Shown here: one piece after another, positions 11,098 to 21,465 of the stretch
How positions within the stretch are numbered: position 1 is the stretch's first letter
How the letters are laid out: each line of letters opens with the position of its first letter
Origin: Rhynchopus euleeides
Lineage: Eukaryota; Euglenozoa; Diplonemea; Diplonemida; Diplonemidae
Assembly (NCBI GenBank): GCA_963210315.1
Contig: OY723255.1
Location: 1,116,001-1,180,000 of the forward strand
Direction: 5' to 3'
Length of the DNA stretch: 64,000 nucleotides
Made by a program: the position numbers and the translations under genes
Notes under the pieces: generated by a model
Databases searched by the model: none
Told to the model about the DNA's origin: nothing
What the model saw: only the letters and a program-made list of their open reading frames with translations

Positions 11098-12225
11098 TCA
11101 GGGTGAACAGGAAGACACATCACACACAGTGACTGAAGTTTCGTTCCTTGGTGCGAAGACCCACCTCCCGCAGAGGCTCAGTGCAACACCATTCCCCTCC
11201 GTGCCCACCTCCCCCAGACGCTCACCTGTGCTGAGGCGATACAGAGTAGCGCTGCTCCCCCCCTCCACCGCAACAATATCACCTGGCTGTGACACAGCAA
11301 GTGCGTAGGGACAGCCCAGGTCCAGTTGCACAGTACGCAGGCAGCTGAGGGTGGTTGTGCACCACACCTTGAGGGAGTCGTCAGAGCACGACACCAGGTG
11401 CTGCTCGTCCTGAGTCAGAGCGATGCCACTCACGTCCTGAGTGTGCTCATCCAGGGTGTGTGTGTGTGTGAGGGTGTTGATGTCCCACACACGGATGGTC
11501 TTGTCACGTGACGCGCTGAAGATCCTCGTGCCCGACACAGCAATGCTGTCAACAGCCTTGCTCTGACCCTTCAGCACTGTGGCGCTCGGTGTGCCCTTCA
11601 AGTCCCACACACGCACTTTGCCTTTGGAGTCTCCGGACACCAGACGTCCGCAGTGTGTCCATGCTGCTTGGTAAACTGAGTAGTCAGGTTTCAGCATGTG
11701 CACCTGCTCCCAGGTGGCTGTCAGCCACACGCAGATGGTGCCGTCATCAGAGCACGTTGCCAACCACGTCCCACAGACTGAGAACGCAGGACAATTCGTA
11801 ACGTAGTCGCCGTGCGTGAAGACCGCCACCACATCAGCGGTGCTGGTGTCAAACACAGTGATGTGTCCGTTGTAGTAACCCACAGCGCACAGCTTCCCAC
11901 ACCTCGACAGTGTGATGCCTGATACCCTCTCCTCATGTGCACTGTTGTAGACAGCGGGAGCCTTGACTGTGGGCCAGCGTGGGACGAGCTTGACAGCACC
12001 CCCGTCCTCCAGACCCGTGTCGGCAACACGCTCTTCATCGTCCAGCTCCTCCTCACACCCTTCGATGTGTGCTGCCACGCATGCAGCCTCACGGGATGCG
12101 TTGTTGATGGAACCCGGGAACATCTCCTCCAGCGCATCCGCCTTCAGCCCGACCACGGTCCCGCCTTCCGAAACTACGACGACACAGCTGTCCCCGCTCC
12201 CGCTGTGACGCACAGTCACTTCCAT
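11098..12225 (-). CDS. Ubl-WD40 array protein (reference member)
   Basis: 375 residues, intact. Residues 1-~85 form a beta-grasp ubiquitin-like domain (MEVTVRHSGSGDSC start, TVVGLKADALEEMFP helix, EELDDEERVADTGLEDG, end VKLVPRW). No C-terminal Gly-Gly is present, so it is an integral Ubl and not a conjugated modifier. After a short linker (TVKAPAVY) come seven WD blades. Typical strands are ITLSRCGKLCAVGYYNG, WTHCGRLVSGDSKGKVRVWD, VSGTRIFSASRDKTIRVWD and LTQDEQHLVSC, closing with LCGRWVFAP. There is no signal peptide or membrane segment, so it is probably cytosolic or nuclear. Function unknown; a ubiquitin-pathway or recognition scaffold is inference. Confidence 0.85.
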   Translation of the reverse strand: MEVTVRHSGSGDSCVVVVSEGGTVVGLKADALEEMFPGSINNASREAACVAAHIEGCEEELDDEERVADTGLEDGGAVKLVPRWPTVKAPAVYNSAHEERVSGITLSRCGKLCAVGYYNGHITVFDTSTADVVAVFTHGDYVTNCPAFSVCGTWLATCSDDGTICVWLTATWEQVHMLKPDYSVYQAAWTHCGRLVSGDSKGKVRVWDLKGTPSATVLKGQSKAVDSIAVSGTRIFSASRDKTIRVWDINTLTHTHTLDEHTQDVSGIALTQDEQHLVSCSDDSLKVWCTTTLSCLRTVQLDLGCPYALAVSQPGDIVAVEGGSSATLYRLSTGERLGEVGTEGNGVALSLCGRWVFAPRNETSVTVCDVSSCSP

Positions 12226-12246
12226 GGTATTGATTTTCCAGTATGC

Positions 12247-12330
12247 CTGGAGTGGGGGCGGTTGGGGAGGTGAGGTGTGTCGGGCGACGTCACAGGGCAG
12301 AGGGCATGTTGCGGGGTGGGGGCGAGTGTG
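12247..12330 (-). promoter_or_regulatory. Predicted splice acceptor (type 1) before the gene at 12225
   Basis: Read on the minus strand, a pyrimidine-rich tract (CTCCCCAACCGCCCCCACT) ends in CAG at 12247-12249, 22 nt before the ATG. Very similar tracts precede the genes starting at 24526, 31992 and 52284. It fits a trans-splicing or cis 3' splice site; no matching intron donor was recognised nearby. Confidence 0.55.
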
Positions 12331-12757
12331 GAGGAGAGGGTTGCCTGCACAGAGTCAGGGCGGGGAAGCATGTCGGATGCCACCTCACTGCTGGCTCTGA
12401 CTTCGGTTCCTGGTTGCTTGGTGGCCGCTCAGGGCTGCAGGGGCTGGAGAACCGTCTCCGAGTCTCCATGAGGCACACACCGCGTGGCAGGATGACATGC
12501 TCAGGGTACACGCATGTGTTCCTTGCCGATAGGTGCCTGCAAGTCGGGAAATGTGGTCAGCAGTGAACAACCTTGTTCGACCCAGCAGAGAGAGCACTGA
12601 TCTCAATCCTTTGCCATGTTCCCATCTCAGATGCACCGCACAGCTGCCTCAAAACAGAGGCAGGGGTTAGGGGGTGCTGTGTGCTGCGAGGCAAGAAAGC
12701 AGGCACGTGCCAAAAGGAAGACACAAGGGAGGGGGGCAGGGTTCCGAGACACTGCAC

Positions 12758-13928
12758 TCAGGGTGAAACGGAAGACACAGCACACACAGTGACTTCAGTT
12801 TCGTTCCTTGGTGCGAAGACCCACCTCCCGCAGGGGCTCAGTGCACCACCACTCCCATCTGTGCCCACCTCCCCAGACGCTCACCTGTGCTGAGGCGGTA
12901 CGGAGTAGCGCTGATCCCCTCCTCCACCGCAACAACATCACCTGGCTGTGACACAGCAAGTGCATACAGGATGTAGACGCCGCCCATGTCCAGCTGCACA
13001 GTACGCAGGCAGCTGAGGGTGGTTGTGCACCACACCTTGAGGGAGTCGTCAGAGCACGACACCAGGTGCTGCTCGTCCTGAGTCAGGGCGAGACTTACCT
13101 CGCCAGTGTGCTCATCCAGGGTGTGTGTGTGTGAGGGTGTTAATGTGCCACACACGGATGGTCTTGTCCCATGACCCGCTGAAGATCCTCGTGCCCGACA
13201 CAGCAATGCTGTCAACAGCATAGCTGTGACCCTCCAGCACTGTGGCGCTCGGTGTGCCCTTCAAGTCCCACACACTCAGTTTGCCTTCGGAGCCTCCAGA
13301 CACCAGACGTCCGCAGTGTGTCCACGCTGCGCTGAACACGCTGGTGTTGTTGTGGTCCAGCTTGGTAAACTGAGTGTGTTGAGTCATGTTCCAGCATGTG
13401 CACCTGCTCCCATGTTGCTGTCAGCCACACGCAGATAGTGCTGTCACTATCAGAGGACGTTGCCAACCACGTCCCACAGACTGAGAACGCAGGACAATTC
13501 GTATCGTAGTCGTCGTGCGTGAAGACCGCCACTACATCAGCGGTGCTGGTGTCAAACACAGTGATGTGCCCGTTGTAGTAGCCCACAGCGCACAGCTTCC
13601 CACACCTCGACAGTGTGATGCCTGATACCCTCTCCTCATGTGCACTGTTGTAGACAGCGGGGGCCTTGACTGTGGGCCAGCGTGGGACGAGCTTGACAGC
13701 ACCCCCGTCCTCCAGACCCGTGTCGGCAACGCGCTCTTCATCGTCCAGCTCCTCCTCACACCCTTCGATGTGTGCTGCCACGTTCTCAGCCTCACGGGAT
13801 GCGTTGTTGATGGAACCCGGGAACATCTCCTCCAGCGCATCCGCCTTCAGCCCGACCACGGTCCCGCCTTCCGGAACTCCGACGACACAGCTGTCACCGG
13901 TCCCGGCATGACGGACTGACACTTCCAT
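12758..13928 (-). pseudogene. Frameshifted Ubl-WD40 array member
   Basis: The first ~190 residues are in frame from ATG 13928 (Ubl and two to three blades). The frame then breaks near 13370-13390, where pieces of two different paralog loops (VYQA type and DHNNTSVFSAAW type) abut, as expected from unequal crossing-over. A second break is at the TG dinucleotide run near 13121-13132, which has six TG units where intact members have seven. The end aligns to the normal stop at 12758. The two shifts make it a pseudogene unless they are assembly errors. Confidence 0.75.
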
Positions 13929-14210
13929 CTTGTTGATAGTGCTCTCTCCTGGGGAGTGTGGTGGTGTGGGGTGGTTGGGGAGGAGGGGTGTCGTGGTGGG
14001 GATGCCAGAGGATGGGGCTTGGGAGGGAGGGGAGGGGGTGTGGAGCAGTCTGCAGAGAGGGCACTGCTGTCAATCCACTTGCCTTCTTCACATATCAGAT
14101 GCAACCGCACACAGCTGCCTCAGTGCTCGGGTCAGAGAGTGTTGCATTGCAAGGCAAGAAGGCAAAACGGTGCAATAGAAACGGAAAACACGGGGTGCTG
14201 AGGACTGCAC

Positions 14211-14616
14211 TCAGGGTGAAACAGAAGACACGGCACACACAGACACACGAGTGCGGTTTGTTGATGTGAAGACCCACCTCCCGCAGAGGCTGGTTGCAAC
14301 ATCACAACCACATGAGGGAATCCTCCCGAGACACTCACCTGTGCTGAGGCGGTAAAGTATGGTGGCGAAACCGAGGCTCGCGGTCACAACATCACCTGGC
14401 TGTGGCACAGCAAGTGAGTAGGAATAGTCGTCCAGTTGCACAGCACGCAGGCAGCTGAGGGTGGTTGTGCACCACACCTTGAGGGGCTTGTCGAAAGATC
14501 ACGACACCAGGTGCTGCTCGTCCTGAGTCAGAGCGATGCCACTCACGTCCTGAGTGTGCTCATCCAGGGTGTGTGTGTGTGTGAGGGTGTTGATGTCCCA
14601 CACACGGATGGTCTTG
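14211..14616 (-). pseudogene. C-terminal fragment of a Ubl-WD40 gene
   Basis: Only the last two to three blades remain, from TIRVWDINTL to the stop at 14211. There is an in-frame stop where intact copies have a Cys codon (CAGGTGC side, near 14503). The break at 14616 joins foreign sequence CAAGAACAGAACACGG. The same fragment with the same break and same stop lies at 22927-23332, so the pair arose by duplication of a larger block after the damage. Confidence 0.75.
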
Positions 14617-14679
14617 CAAGAACAGAACACGGTACAGGCAAGCACACAAGGGAGGGAAGCAGGTTCCGAGACACTGCAC

Positions 14680-15160
14680 TCAGGGTGAAACGGAAGACAC
14701 GGCAGACACAGAGACTGAGGTGCGGTCGGTTGGTGTGAAGACCCACCTCCCGCAGGGGCTCAGTGCAACACCACAACCAGCTATGCCCACCTTCTCCAGA
14801 CGCTCACCTGTTCTGAGGCGAAGCAGAGTAGCGCTGCTCCCCCCCTCCACCACAACAACATCACCTGGCTGTGACACAGCAAGTGAGTGGGGATAGGAGT
14901 TGAGTTGCACAGTACGCAGGCAGCTGAGGGTGGTTGTGCACCACACCTTGAGGGACTTGTCACAAGAGCACGACACCAGGTGCTGCTCGTCCTGAGTCAG
15001 GGCGAGGCCGCCCACGTCACGAGTGTGCTCATCCAGGGTGTGTGTGTGTGTGAGGGTGTTGACGTCCCACACACGGATGGTCTTGTCCCATGACCCGCTG
15101 AAGATCCTCGTGCCCGACACAGCAATGCTGCCAACAGCCTCGCTGTGACCCTCCAGCACT
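14680..15160 (-). pseudogene. C-terminal half of a Ubl-WD40 gene split by retroelement copy 1
   Basis: Encodes SEAVGSIAVSGTRIFSG through the last blades to the stop at 14680. Its N-terminal half lies at 18782-19445; the 3.6-kb retroelement fragment at 15161-18781 separates them. The 17-base sequence TGTGACCCTCCAGCACT is present on both sides (15144-15160 and 18782-18798). Confidence 0.85.
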
Positions 15161-18100
15161 CTACTGTCATGTTATTGGTTTATTTCTGTGTACAGATACA
15201 CACTGCTGATTCGCTTGTCGGGTGGGGGGGGGGGGGAAAAGGGGGAAAGAACCATATCAAAAGACATAGCAAAAACGGGGGTTGGGGGAGGGGGGGGGGG
15301 GAAATGGTTGAGAAAAAACATACATCAGGGGTGGGGGCGTTCTGTTATGGTTTTTGTTTCATTCGTGTGTTCGTTCTGAAGACAAGATAATGGAAACAAA
15401 AGGGAAAACAGGCATGCCCCTCACCACTCAGCGTATCTGCAGAGCCATGTGCACGTACGTACACTCTGGGTACACATCGCCGCTCTGCCTTGGGAACAGA
15501 GAATGGGGTTTAACACGCTGAACTCCTTTGTGTAAACACCATTGGGTAGGCGGTCACATTCTCAGGTTCCGGGGGGAGGGGGGGGGGGGAAATTCGTTTT
15601 AGAAAACAAAATATTCATCACGTTCCGTCACGTCCGTCAGCATACACACTCACCTCACACATTCGTATACACTAAACGCTTCATCTCTTGTTCAAGCCTT
15701 CATCATCACGTGGTCGTAGCTCACCCCACGCGGCACTCACTTGGCATATAGTCAAGTGGTTCCGTCAGGCTCTGGTTCTGTTCCATTACCAGGCTCCCCT
15801 GGCTGCGATTGTGAGACCTCCGTTCTGTCCGTCTCTGATTTCCCTGGTGGCCCCGTCTCCCGCTCACCATCCACCCCTTCACCACCCGTCTGAGACAGAA
15901 AAATATCAGGGGAGGCAGGCACCGAGGGCGATATCTGTGCCGGAGGGGCACCCAACAACAAGGGAAGTTCCACAGCAGGTTCCGTGGCTGACGCCTGTAT
16001 CTGAGAGCCGCTCACTACCGAGGCAGGTTCTGCACGCTGCCTCTTTGATTGCGGCCCCTTGGGCTTTGGCGTCACCCGATCCTCCGGGAGAATGACTACA
16101 AGGGCTGAAGAAGTCGCAGCCACTGTATCAAGTTGCGGTTGGCTTTCAAACAGGTCCTTCGACTCTTCACTCGTTTCGTCACTGCCACTCACTTCGTCTC
16201 GGTCCCTCTTCTTCTGGGCCGTATGAACAACTAATTGCCCTTGCTCAGGCTTCGGTTGCAACAAACGGGGTTGGTCCGTCCCTTGCACCCGTGCTGGGGC
16301 GTCCTGCGACTGTATTTGCAGCTGCTTGTTCTCAGACACCTCCAACGCTGACTGCAGGGACAATACCAAGTTGTTTTGTTGCACGATGAAATCCTTCTGC
16401 CGCGCCATTTCTTTCGCCATGGTCATGCCTTGGCGCAGCTGGTGCTGCACCTGCTTAACCAACATGGCCTTATCCTGATTCTGTTGTTCGTGTAGGCCCT
16501 CCTGGATCTGCATATGTTGCTCCTGCATCCCCAGTTGGTCACGGAGTGCCTTCTCATTTTGCATGCTCGCCGACACGTGAAATTCCAAAAGCATCTTATC
16601 TTGCTGTGTACCTTTCAAAGCATTCTCTGTCTGTTCAAGTAAGCGCTGTTGGGATTCTCCCTGAGACGAGTAGCTGCGGGCCTTGGACTCCACACGTTGC
16701 AGTTCCTGGGTGAGGACCGCTTTTTCGTGGGTCGCCTGTGCCCTCAACGCTTCTACCTCCGCCTCTCTTTCAACACCAAGCTCTTTCATAAAAGCCAACG
16801 CAGAGTCTTGCTTATGGAGCTGTCCCTTTAACACGGCCATCTCCTGTCGTTGTTGATTCAAACGGTCCGCTTTGGCCTGTGCCTCGTTCGCCACCTTTTC
16901 CTTCTCCTCATTCACCCTCTTTATCTCACTCTCTGCCTTTGCCAAAGCTTTCTCCTTCTCCACGACTGACCTCTCATGATCCTCTGCTGCTCTTTTTTGC
17001 TCTGCCTCTCGCACCTCTATCGCCTCTTGGAGTTCCTTCCGGCATAGACTGACGAGCGTCTTCGTTTGCTCCTCGGTCCGATACCTATCAAGGACTTCCG
17101 TGATTTCACTACACAAAGCAAAACGTGCTAGGGCTTCTTCTTCCACAACATGCGCCCGCTCTGCACTTTCCTCCATTTCCAAAGTCCTGCGTTCCAAAGT
17201 CAGGTATTCCTCCCCGCGCTGCTGGGGTGGTTCCTGTGGTTCATTCAAAACAATGGCACTCTTGGGGACGGTGGCATCCTGCAGCTTTTGCATTATGTCT
17301 TCCGTGTTTCCCGTGAGCCCAGGTTGTTGTGTGGGAGATACATATACTTCTGGCGAGTTGGGCATGCTAACCTTCTCCTCCTGAGGGGCATCCTTATCAC
17401 AATACACGAGGATGGTCGACTCCTTCTCAAGGAAACCCCTGAAGGCATCCATTTCCTCAGCTGTGTTGGCCACAGTCACGGTGTTGTCGTCAAACAAGGC
17501 CATGGCATCCGTGCCACAGCTGATAAAACGGTAATGGCCTCCGTGCGGGGTATTTCCTCTGTGCAGGACTGCACCCGTGAGGCGGTACCTTGTAAAGGAA
17601 GGCTTCCCTCCGTTATTTCCACTCGACATCAGCAAGTCCGTGTCAATGTTGATCGCTCGAGTCTTGCGCTCATACATGACACCGTTGCCAACTCTGAGTG
17701 TTTTGAAGCGCCAGAGTCGTATAAACAAGTGTGTCGGGAGAGATGTGATTTGCACCGACTTTGTCGCCCGTTGTTTGTTTGGGGCACACATTTCGCACTC
17801 GTAATTAAGCACTTCTTCAGGCATCAGGCTTTCGCAAATTCTGTCGGCCAAAGTCACACCTGTTTTCCCGGGGTTGTTGAGTGGGACTGACAGTAGGGAC
17901 AACTGTTCCTCCCTCCCCGTGACCTTCTTGCAATTTTGGCATGCCATGCTTGTGAATGTCCTCACTTCAGGGATCCATGACTGTACTGTCGGTTGGTCCA
18001 TCGTCCTGAGGTGTTCATTCAGCATTCTCCATTCTGCTTCCAGTGTTGGGACAACCCCCAGACAATACGCTTCATCCGCGCAATGCTGCTCCCTTGTCTG

Positions 18101-18781
18101 GAACATACTGTGGATGGCTGTTTGCAACACGGACACTGAATGATCTGTGCGACTCCTGGTGTACATGGAGTACAATCCCATGAGTATGGGGGTTAGGCCG
18201 AGTCCGTTTGAAACAAACTTGCATGCACTGCCTAGGGTAGCTGGAAGTACCGAGTGTGCGAGCATCTGGTACAGTGCTCCCAGGTAGCAAGTATTTCCCT
18301 CATTGACAACACCCCACGACAACGTATTGCTGTGCAGTACCTTCATACTTATCGTGCTCTTCCCCAAAACTGGAGGCTGTTGTGAGGGGACGGGTGGAGA
18401 GAGGGGAGGAGAGGAGGAAGAGGAAGAGGAAGACAACGGTACGGAAGGGGAGGAGGTAGAGAAGAGAGGGACAAAAGAATCACTTTCACTCTTGCGTTGG
18501 TTCGCACTTCCAGTAGGCTTCACATCCGCCCCTTGCGGTGCGGGGTCTGTGTGGGTGTCCGAAGGGCTGATATCCACACACTTTCCTCTCAATGGCATGT
18601 CTCGGGTTGGTTTTGCCCACACATACTCCCGTAGCTTGGGGAGAGGGTGTTTGCGATAGTGTCTGTCCACAGCAGTATCAAACAGGCGCTCCATTTTTGC
18701 CATTGCAGATGGAGCCACACAAAACAACCTTCGTGTAGTTCTGTACCAAGCACTACGCAATTCGGCACGGCGGAGTGGAAG
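15161..18781 (-). mobile_element. Penelope-like retroelement, 5'-truncated copy 1
   Basis: Matches the 3' part of the long element at 40123-43730 almost base for base; the two ~1,000-residue readings differ at one residue. It begins inside the end of the RT region (RSAWYRTTRR), keeps the whole USP and coiled-coil section and the 3' untranslated part, and ends CTACTGTCATG at the 3' junction. About 18 extra bases of unclear origin lie at the 5' junction. Flanked by a 17-bp target-site duplication, so it is a genuine insertion. It lacks the GIY-YIG and most of the RT and cannot move by itself. Confidence 0.85.
15752..18763 (-). CDS. Retroelement-borne USP deubiquitinase plus coiled coil (5'-truncated reading frame)
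   Basis: Open frame of ~1,000 residues with no ATG at its upper end because the element is truncated. It carries a Ser/Pro-rich linker, a USP (peptidase C19) domain with Cys box VVNEGNTCYLGALYQ, zinc-ribbon pairs CQNC and CEMC, His box HGGHYRFI and FDDNTV. A Glu/Gln/Lys-rich coiled coil of ~300 residues and a Pro/Gln-rich tail follow. All catalytic positions I can see are kept. Whether it is expressed is unknown; an internal Met (for example at the start of MKVLHSNTLSWG) could start a short USP protein. Confidence 0.8.
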   Translation of the reverse strand, partial: ELRSAWYRTTRRLFCVAPSAMAKMERLFDTAVDRHYRKHPLPKLREYVWAKPTRDMPLRGKCVDISPSDTHTDPAPQGADVKPTGSANQRKSESDSFVPLFSTSSPSVPLSSSSSSSSPPLSPPVPSQQPPVLGKSTISMKVLHSNTLSWGVVNEGNTCYLGALYQMLAHSVLPATLGSACKFVSNGLGLTPILMGLYSMYTRSRTDHSVSVLQTAIHSMFQTREQHCADEAYCLGVVPTLEAEWRMLNEHLRTMDQPTVQSWIPEVRTFTSMACQNCKKVTGREEQLSLLSVPLNNPGKTGVTLADRICESLMPEEVLNYECEMCAPNKQRATKSVQITSLPTHLFIRLWRFKTLRVGNGVMYERKTRAINIDTDLLMSSGNNGGKPSFTRYRLTGAVLHRGNTPHGGHYRFISCGTDAMALFDDNTVTVANTAEEMDAFRGFLEKESTILVYCDKDAPQEEKVSMPNSPEVYVSPTQQPGLTGNTEDIMQKLQDATVPKSAIVLNEPQEPPQQRGEEYLTLERRTLEMEESAERAHVVEEEALARFALCSEITEVLDRYRTEEQTKTLVSLCRKELQEAIEVREAEQKRAAEDHERSVVEKEKALAKAESEIKRVNEEKEKVANEAQAKADRLNQQRQEMAVLKGQLHKQDSALAFMKELGVEREAEVEALRAQATHEKAVLTQELQRVESKARSYSSQGESQQRLLEQTENALKGTQQDKMLLEFHVSASMQNEKALRDQLGMQEQHMQIQEGLHEQQNQDKAMLVKQVQHQLRQGMTMAKEMARQKDFIVQQNNLVLSLQSALEVSENKQLQIQSQDAPARVQGTDQPRLLQPKPEQGQLVVHTAQKKRDRDEVSGSDETSEESKDLFESQPQLDTVAATSSALVVILPEDRVTPKPKGPQSKRQRAEPASVVSGSQIQASATEPAVELPLLLGAPPAQISPSVPASPDIFLSQTGGEGVDGERETGPPGKSETDRTEVSQSQPGEPGNGTEPEPDGTT

Positions 18782-19445
18782 TGTGACCCTCCAGCACTGT
18801 GGCGCTCGGTGTGCCCTTCAAGTCCCACACACGCACTTTGCCTGATTCGTCTCCGGACACCAGACGTCCACAGTGTGTCCACACTGCTTGGTAAACTGAG
18901 GTGACATGTTCCAGAATGTGCACCCTCTCCCAGGTTGCTGTCCGCCACACGCAGATGGTGCCGTCAAAAGAGGACGTCGCCAACCACGTCCCACAGACTG
19001 AGAACGCAGGACAATCCGTATCGGCGTCGCCGTGTGTTAAGTCCGCCACAACGACAGCGGTGGTGGTGTCGAATACAGTGATGTGTCCGTTGTCGTAACA
19101 CACGGCACACAGCTTCCCACACCTCGACAGTGTGATGCTCTGTATGCTCTCCCCGTGCGCCCTGTTGTAGACAGCGGGAGCCTTGACTGTGGGCCAGCGT
19201 GGGACGAGCTTGACAGCACCCCCGTCCTCCAGACCCGTGTCGGCAACGCGCTCTTCATCGTCCAGCTCCTCCTCACACCCTTCGATGTGTGCTGCCACGC
19301 ATGCAGCCTCACGGGATGCGTTGTTGATGGAACCCGGAAACATCTCCTCCAGCGCATCCGCCTTCAGCCCGACCACGGTCCCGCCTTCCGGAACTGCGAC
19401 GACACAGCTGTCACCGGTCCCGGCATGACGAACTGACACTTCCAT
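18782..19445 (-). pseudogene. N-terminal half of a Ubl-WD40 gene split by retroelement copy 1
   Basis: ATG at 19445. Ubl of the AACVAAH type, then blades to VRVWDLKGTPSATVLEGH, where the element enters. Loop sequences (RAHGESIQS, GDADTDC, EHVTSVYQAVW) differ from every neighbour, so it was a distinct paralog. With its other half at 14680-15160 it would have been a normal-length member. Confidence 0.85.
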
Positions 19446-19732
19446 CTTGTTGATAGTGTTCTCTCCTGGGGAGTGTGGTGGTGTGGGGTGGTTGGGGAGG
19501 AGGGGTGTCGTGGTGGGGATGCCAGAGGATGGGGCTTGGGAGGGAGGGGAGGGGGTGTGGAGCAGTCTGCAGAGAGGGCACTGCTGTCAATCCACTTGCC
19601 TTCTTCTCATATCAGATGCAACCGCACACAGCTGACTCTACACAGTGATCCGGTCAGAGAGAGTTGCATTGCAAGGCAAGAAATCAAAACGGTGCAATAG
19701 AAACGGCAAACGCGGGGTGCTGAGGACTGCAC
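19446..19732. other. Intergenic spacer
   Basis: Contains a type 2 acceptor (AG at 19466-19467 on the minus strand, then CTTGTTGATAGTG-type leader), the polypyrimidine tract, and the conserved array box near 19560-19635. Confidence 0.6.
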
Positions 19733-20860
19733 TCAGGGTGAAACAGAAGACACAGCACACACAGACACACGAGTGCGGTTTGTTGATGTGAAGACCCACC
19801 TCCTGCAGAGGCTGATTGCAACACCACAACCAGACGAGGGAATCCTCCCGAGACACTCACCTGTGCTGAGGCGGTAAAGTATGGTGGCGTAACCGAGGCT
19901 CGCGGCCACAACATCACCTGGCTGTGACACAGCAACTGAGTAGGAATAGTCGTCCAGTTGCACAGTACGCAGGCAGCTGAGGGTGGTTGTGCACCACACC
20001 TTGAGGGACTTGTCAAAAGAGCACGACACCAGGTGCTGCTCGTCCTGAGTCAGAGCGAGGCAGGTCACCGGAGCAGTGTGCTCATCCAGGGTGTGTGTGT
20101 GTGTGAGGGTGTTGATGTCCCACACACGGATGGTCTTGTCAAATGACGCGCTGAAGATCTTCGTGCCCGACACAGCAAGGCCGTGAATCGCATCGTGGTG
20201 ACCCTCCAGCACTGTGGGGCTCGGTGTGCCCTTCAAGTCCCACACACGCAGTTTGCCTTCGGAATCTCCGGTCACCAGACGTCCGCAGTGTGTCCACACT
20301 GCTCGGTAAACTGAGTTGTCATGTCCCAGAATGTGAACCTGCTCCCAGGTTGCTGTCAGCCACACGCAGATGGTGCCGTCATCAGAGCACGTCGCCAACC
20401 ACGTCCCACAGACTGAGAACGCAGACCCATCCGTATCGTAGTCGCCGTGTGTTAAGTCCGCCACAACGTCAGCGGTGGTGGTGTCAAACACAGTGACGTG
20501 TCCGTTGCAGTAACCCACAGCACACAGCTTCCCACACCTCGACAGTGTGATGCTCTGTACGTTCTCCCCATGCGCACTGTTGTAGACAGCGGGAGCCTTG
20601 ACTGTGGGCCAGCGTGGGACGAGCTTGACAGCACCCCCGTCCTCCAGACCCGTGTCGGCAACACGCTCTTCATCGTCCAGCTCCTCCTCACACCCTTCGA
20701 TGTGTGCTGCCACGTTCTCAGCCTCACGGGATGCGTTGTTGATGGAACCCGGGAACATCTCCTCCAGCGCATCCGCCTTCAGCCCGACCACGGTCCCGCC
20801 TTCCGGAACTCCGATGACACAGCTGTCACCGCTCCCGGCATGACGGACTGACACTTCCAT
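19733..20860 (-). CDS. Ubl-WD40 array protein
   Basis: 375 residues, intact, ATG 20860. Same framework as the reference member; the differing segments are NSAHGENVQS (blade 1), GDYDTDGSAF (2), LGHDNSVYRAVW (3), HHDAIHGLAV (5) and TAPVTCLAL (6). The AENVAAH form of the Ubl is used. Its blade-5 and blade-6 loops nearly match the split gene half at 39642-40122 (HHDAIRGLAV, TAPVTGLAL), pointing to exchange between distant members. Confidence 0.85.
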   Translation of the reverse strand: MEVSVRHAGSGDSCVIGVPEGGTVVGLKADALEEMFPGSINNASREAENVAAHIEGCEEELDDEERVADTGLEDGGAVKLVPRWPTVKAPAVYNSAHGENVQSITLSRCGKLCAVGYCNGHVTVFDTTTADVVADLTHGDYDTDGSAFSVCGTWLATCSDDGTICVWLTATWEQVHILGHDNSVYRAVWTHCGRLVTGDSEGKLRVWDLKGTPSPTVLEGHHDAIHGLAVSGTKIFSASFDKTIRVWDINTLTHTHTLDEHTAPVTCLALTQDEQHLVSCSFDKSLKVWCTTTLSCLRTVQLDDYSYSVAVSQPGDVVAASLGYATILYRLSTGECLGRIPSSGCGVAISLCRRWVFTSTNRTRVSVCAVSSVSP

Positions 20861-20880
20861 CTTGTTGATAGTGTTCTCTA

Positions 20881-20975
20881 CTGGGGAGTGTGGTGGTGTG
20901 GGGTGGTTGGGGAGGAGGGGTGTCGTGGTGGGGATGCCAGAGGATGGGGCTTGGGAGGGAGGGGAGGGGGTGTGG
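20881..20975 (-). promoter_or_regulatory. Predicted splice acceptor (type 2)
   Basis: On the minus strand a ~90-nt pyrimidine-rich tract ends CCCCAG at 20881, exactly 20 nt before the ATG at 20860; the leader is nearly identical in several genes. The same tract and leader precede the genes starting at 13928, 19445, 22644, 34000 and 39354. The tract is far longer than needed for coding reasons and is kept between copies. Confidence 0.6.
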
Positions 20976-21350
20976 AGCAGTCTGCAGAGAGGGCACTGCT
21001 GTCAATCCACTTGCCTTCTTCACATATCAGATGCAACCGCACAGCTGCCTCCAAACAGAGGCAGGGGTTGGAGGGTGTTGTGCTCTGAGGCAAGGGCACC
21101 GAGGGGCGCCCGACGGGGGAGGGCTAGAAAGCAATTCAGTGTCAAAACCACCTGTGCCCCCGCTGGATCGTGAACTGACAGCAGAATGAGATAACGAACC
21201 AAGTCCCTGGGATCCCGTGCTTAGGCCCCAGTCCTGCAAAAACGAGACACCAAACCAATTCCTGCCGAAAGCTGCTACGTTGGAACGCACACCCCACTCT
21301 TTGTGTACACCACTCCCCGGTCGAGGGAGGGAGCAGGGATCAGAGACACC

Positions 21351-21458
21351 GGGAGTCTTCGCTGGTCGTTATCCTTCATCAATCTTCGTCAGTTTTCAGC
21401 TAATTCAACAGGAAATGCACCAGAATGCACTGACGATCACCCCGTAGCGAAGACCCCC
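21351..21458. mobile_element. 108-bp MITE copy
   Basis: Ends GGGAGTCTTCGCT and AGCGAAGACCCCC; same family as 3714-3821. Confidence 0.7.
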
Positions 21459-21465
21459 ACTGCGC

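Larger units (their letters stand above)
20861..21465. other. Intergenic spacer with MITE, duplicated at 34001-34605
   Basis: Acceptor tract, array box (~20980-21065), a block with GGGGCGCCCGACGGGGGAG-type sequence near 21105, and the 108-bp MITE at 21351-21458. The whole spacer is repeated almost unchanged 13,140 bp further on. Confidence 0.7.

Noticed and set aside
16649-17890. Plus-strand open frames opposite the USP/coiled-coil region, up to 246 residues
   Set aside because: Antisense to a strongly supported frame with clear motifs, and repeated identically in copy 2; no independent evidence.
15752-18763. A host USP gene lying between WD40 genes
   Set aside because: The second copy shows the USP continuous with a Penelope RT, and copy 1 is flanked by a 17-bp target duplication, so it belongs to the element.
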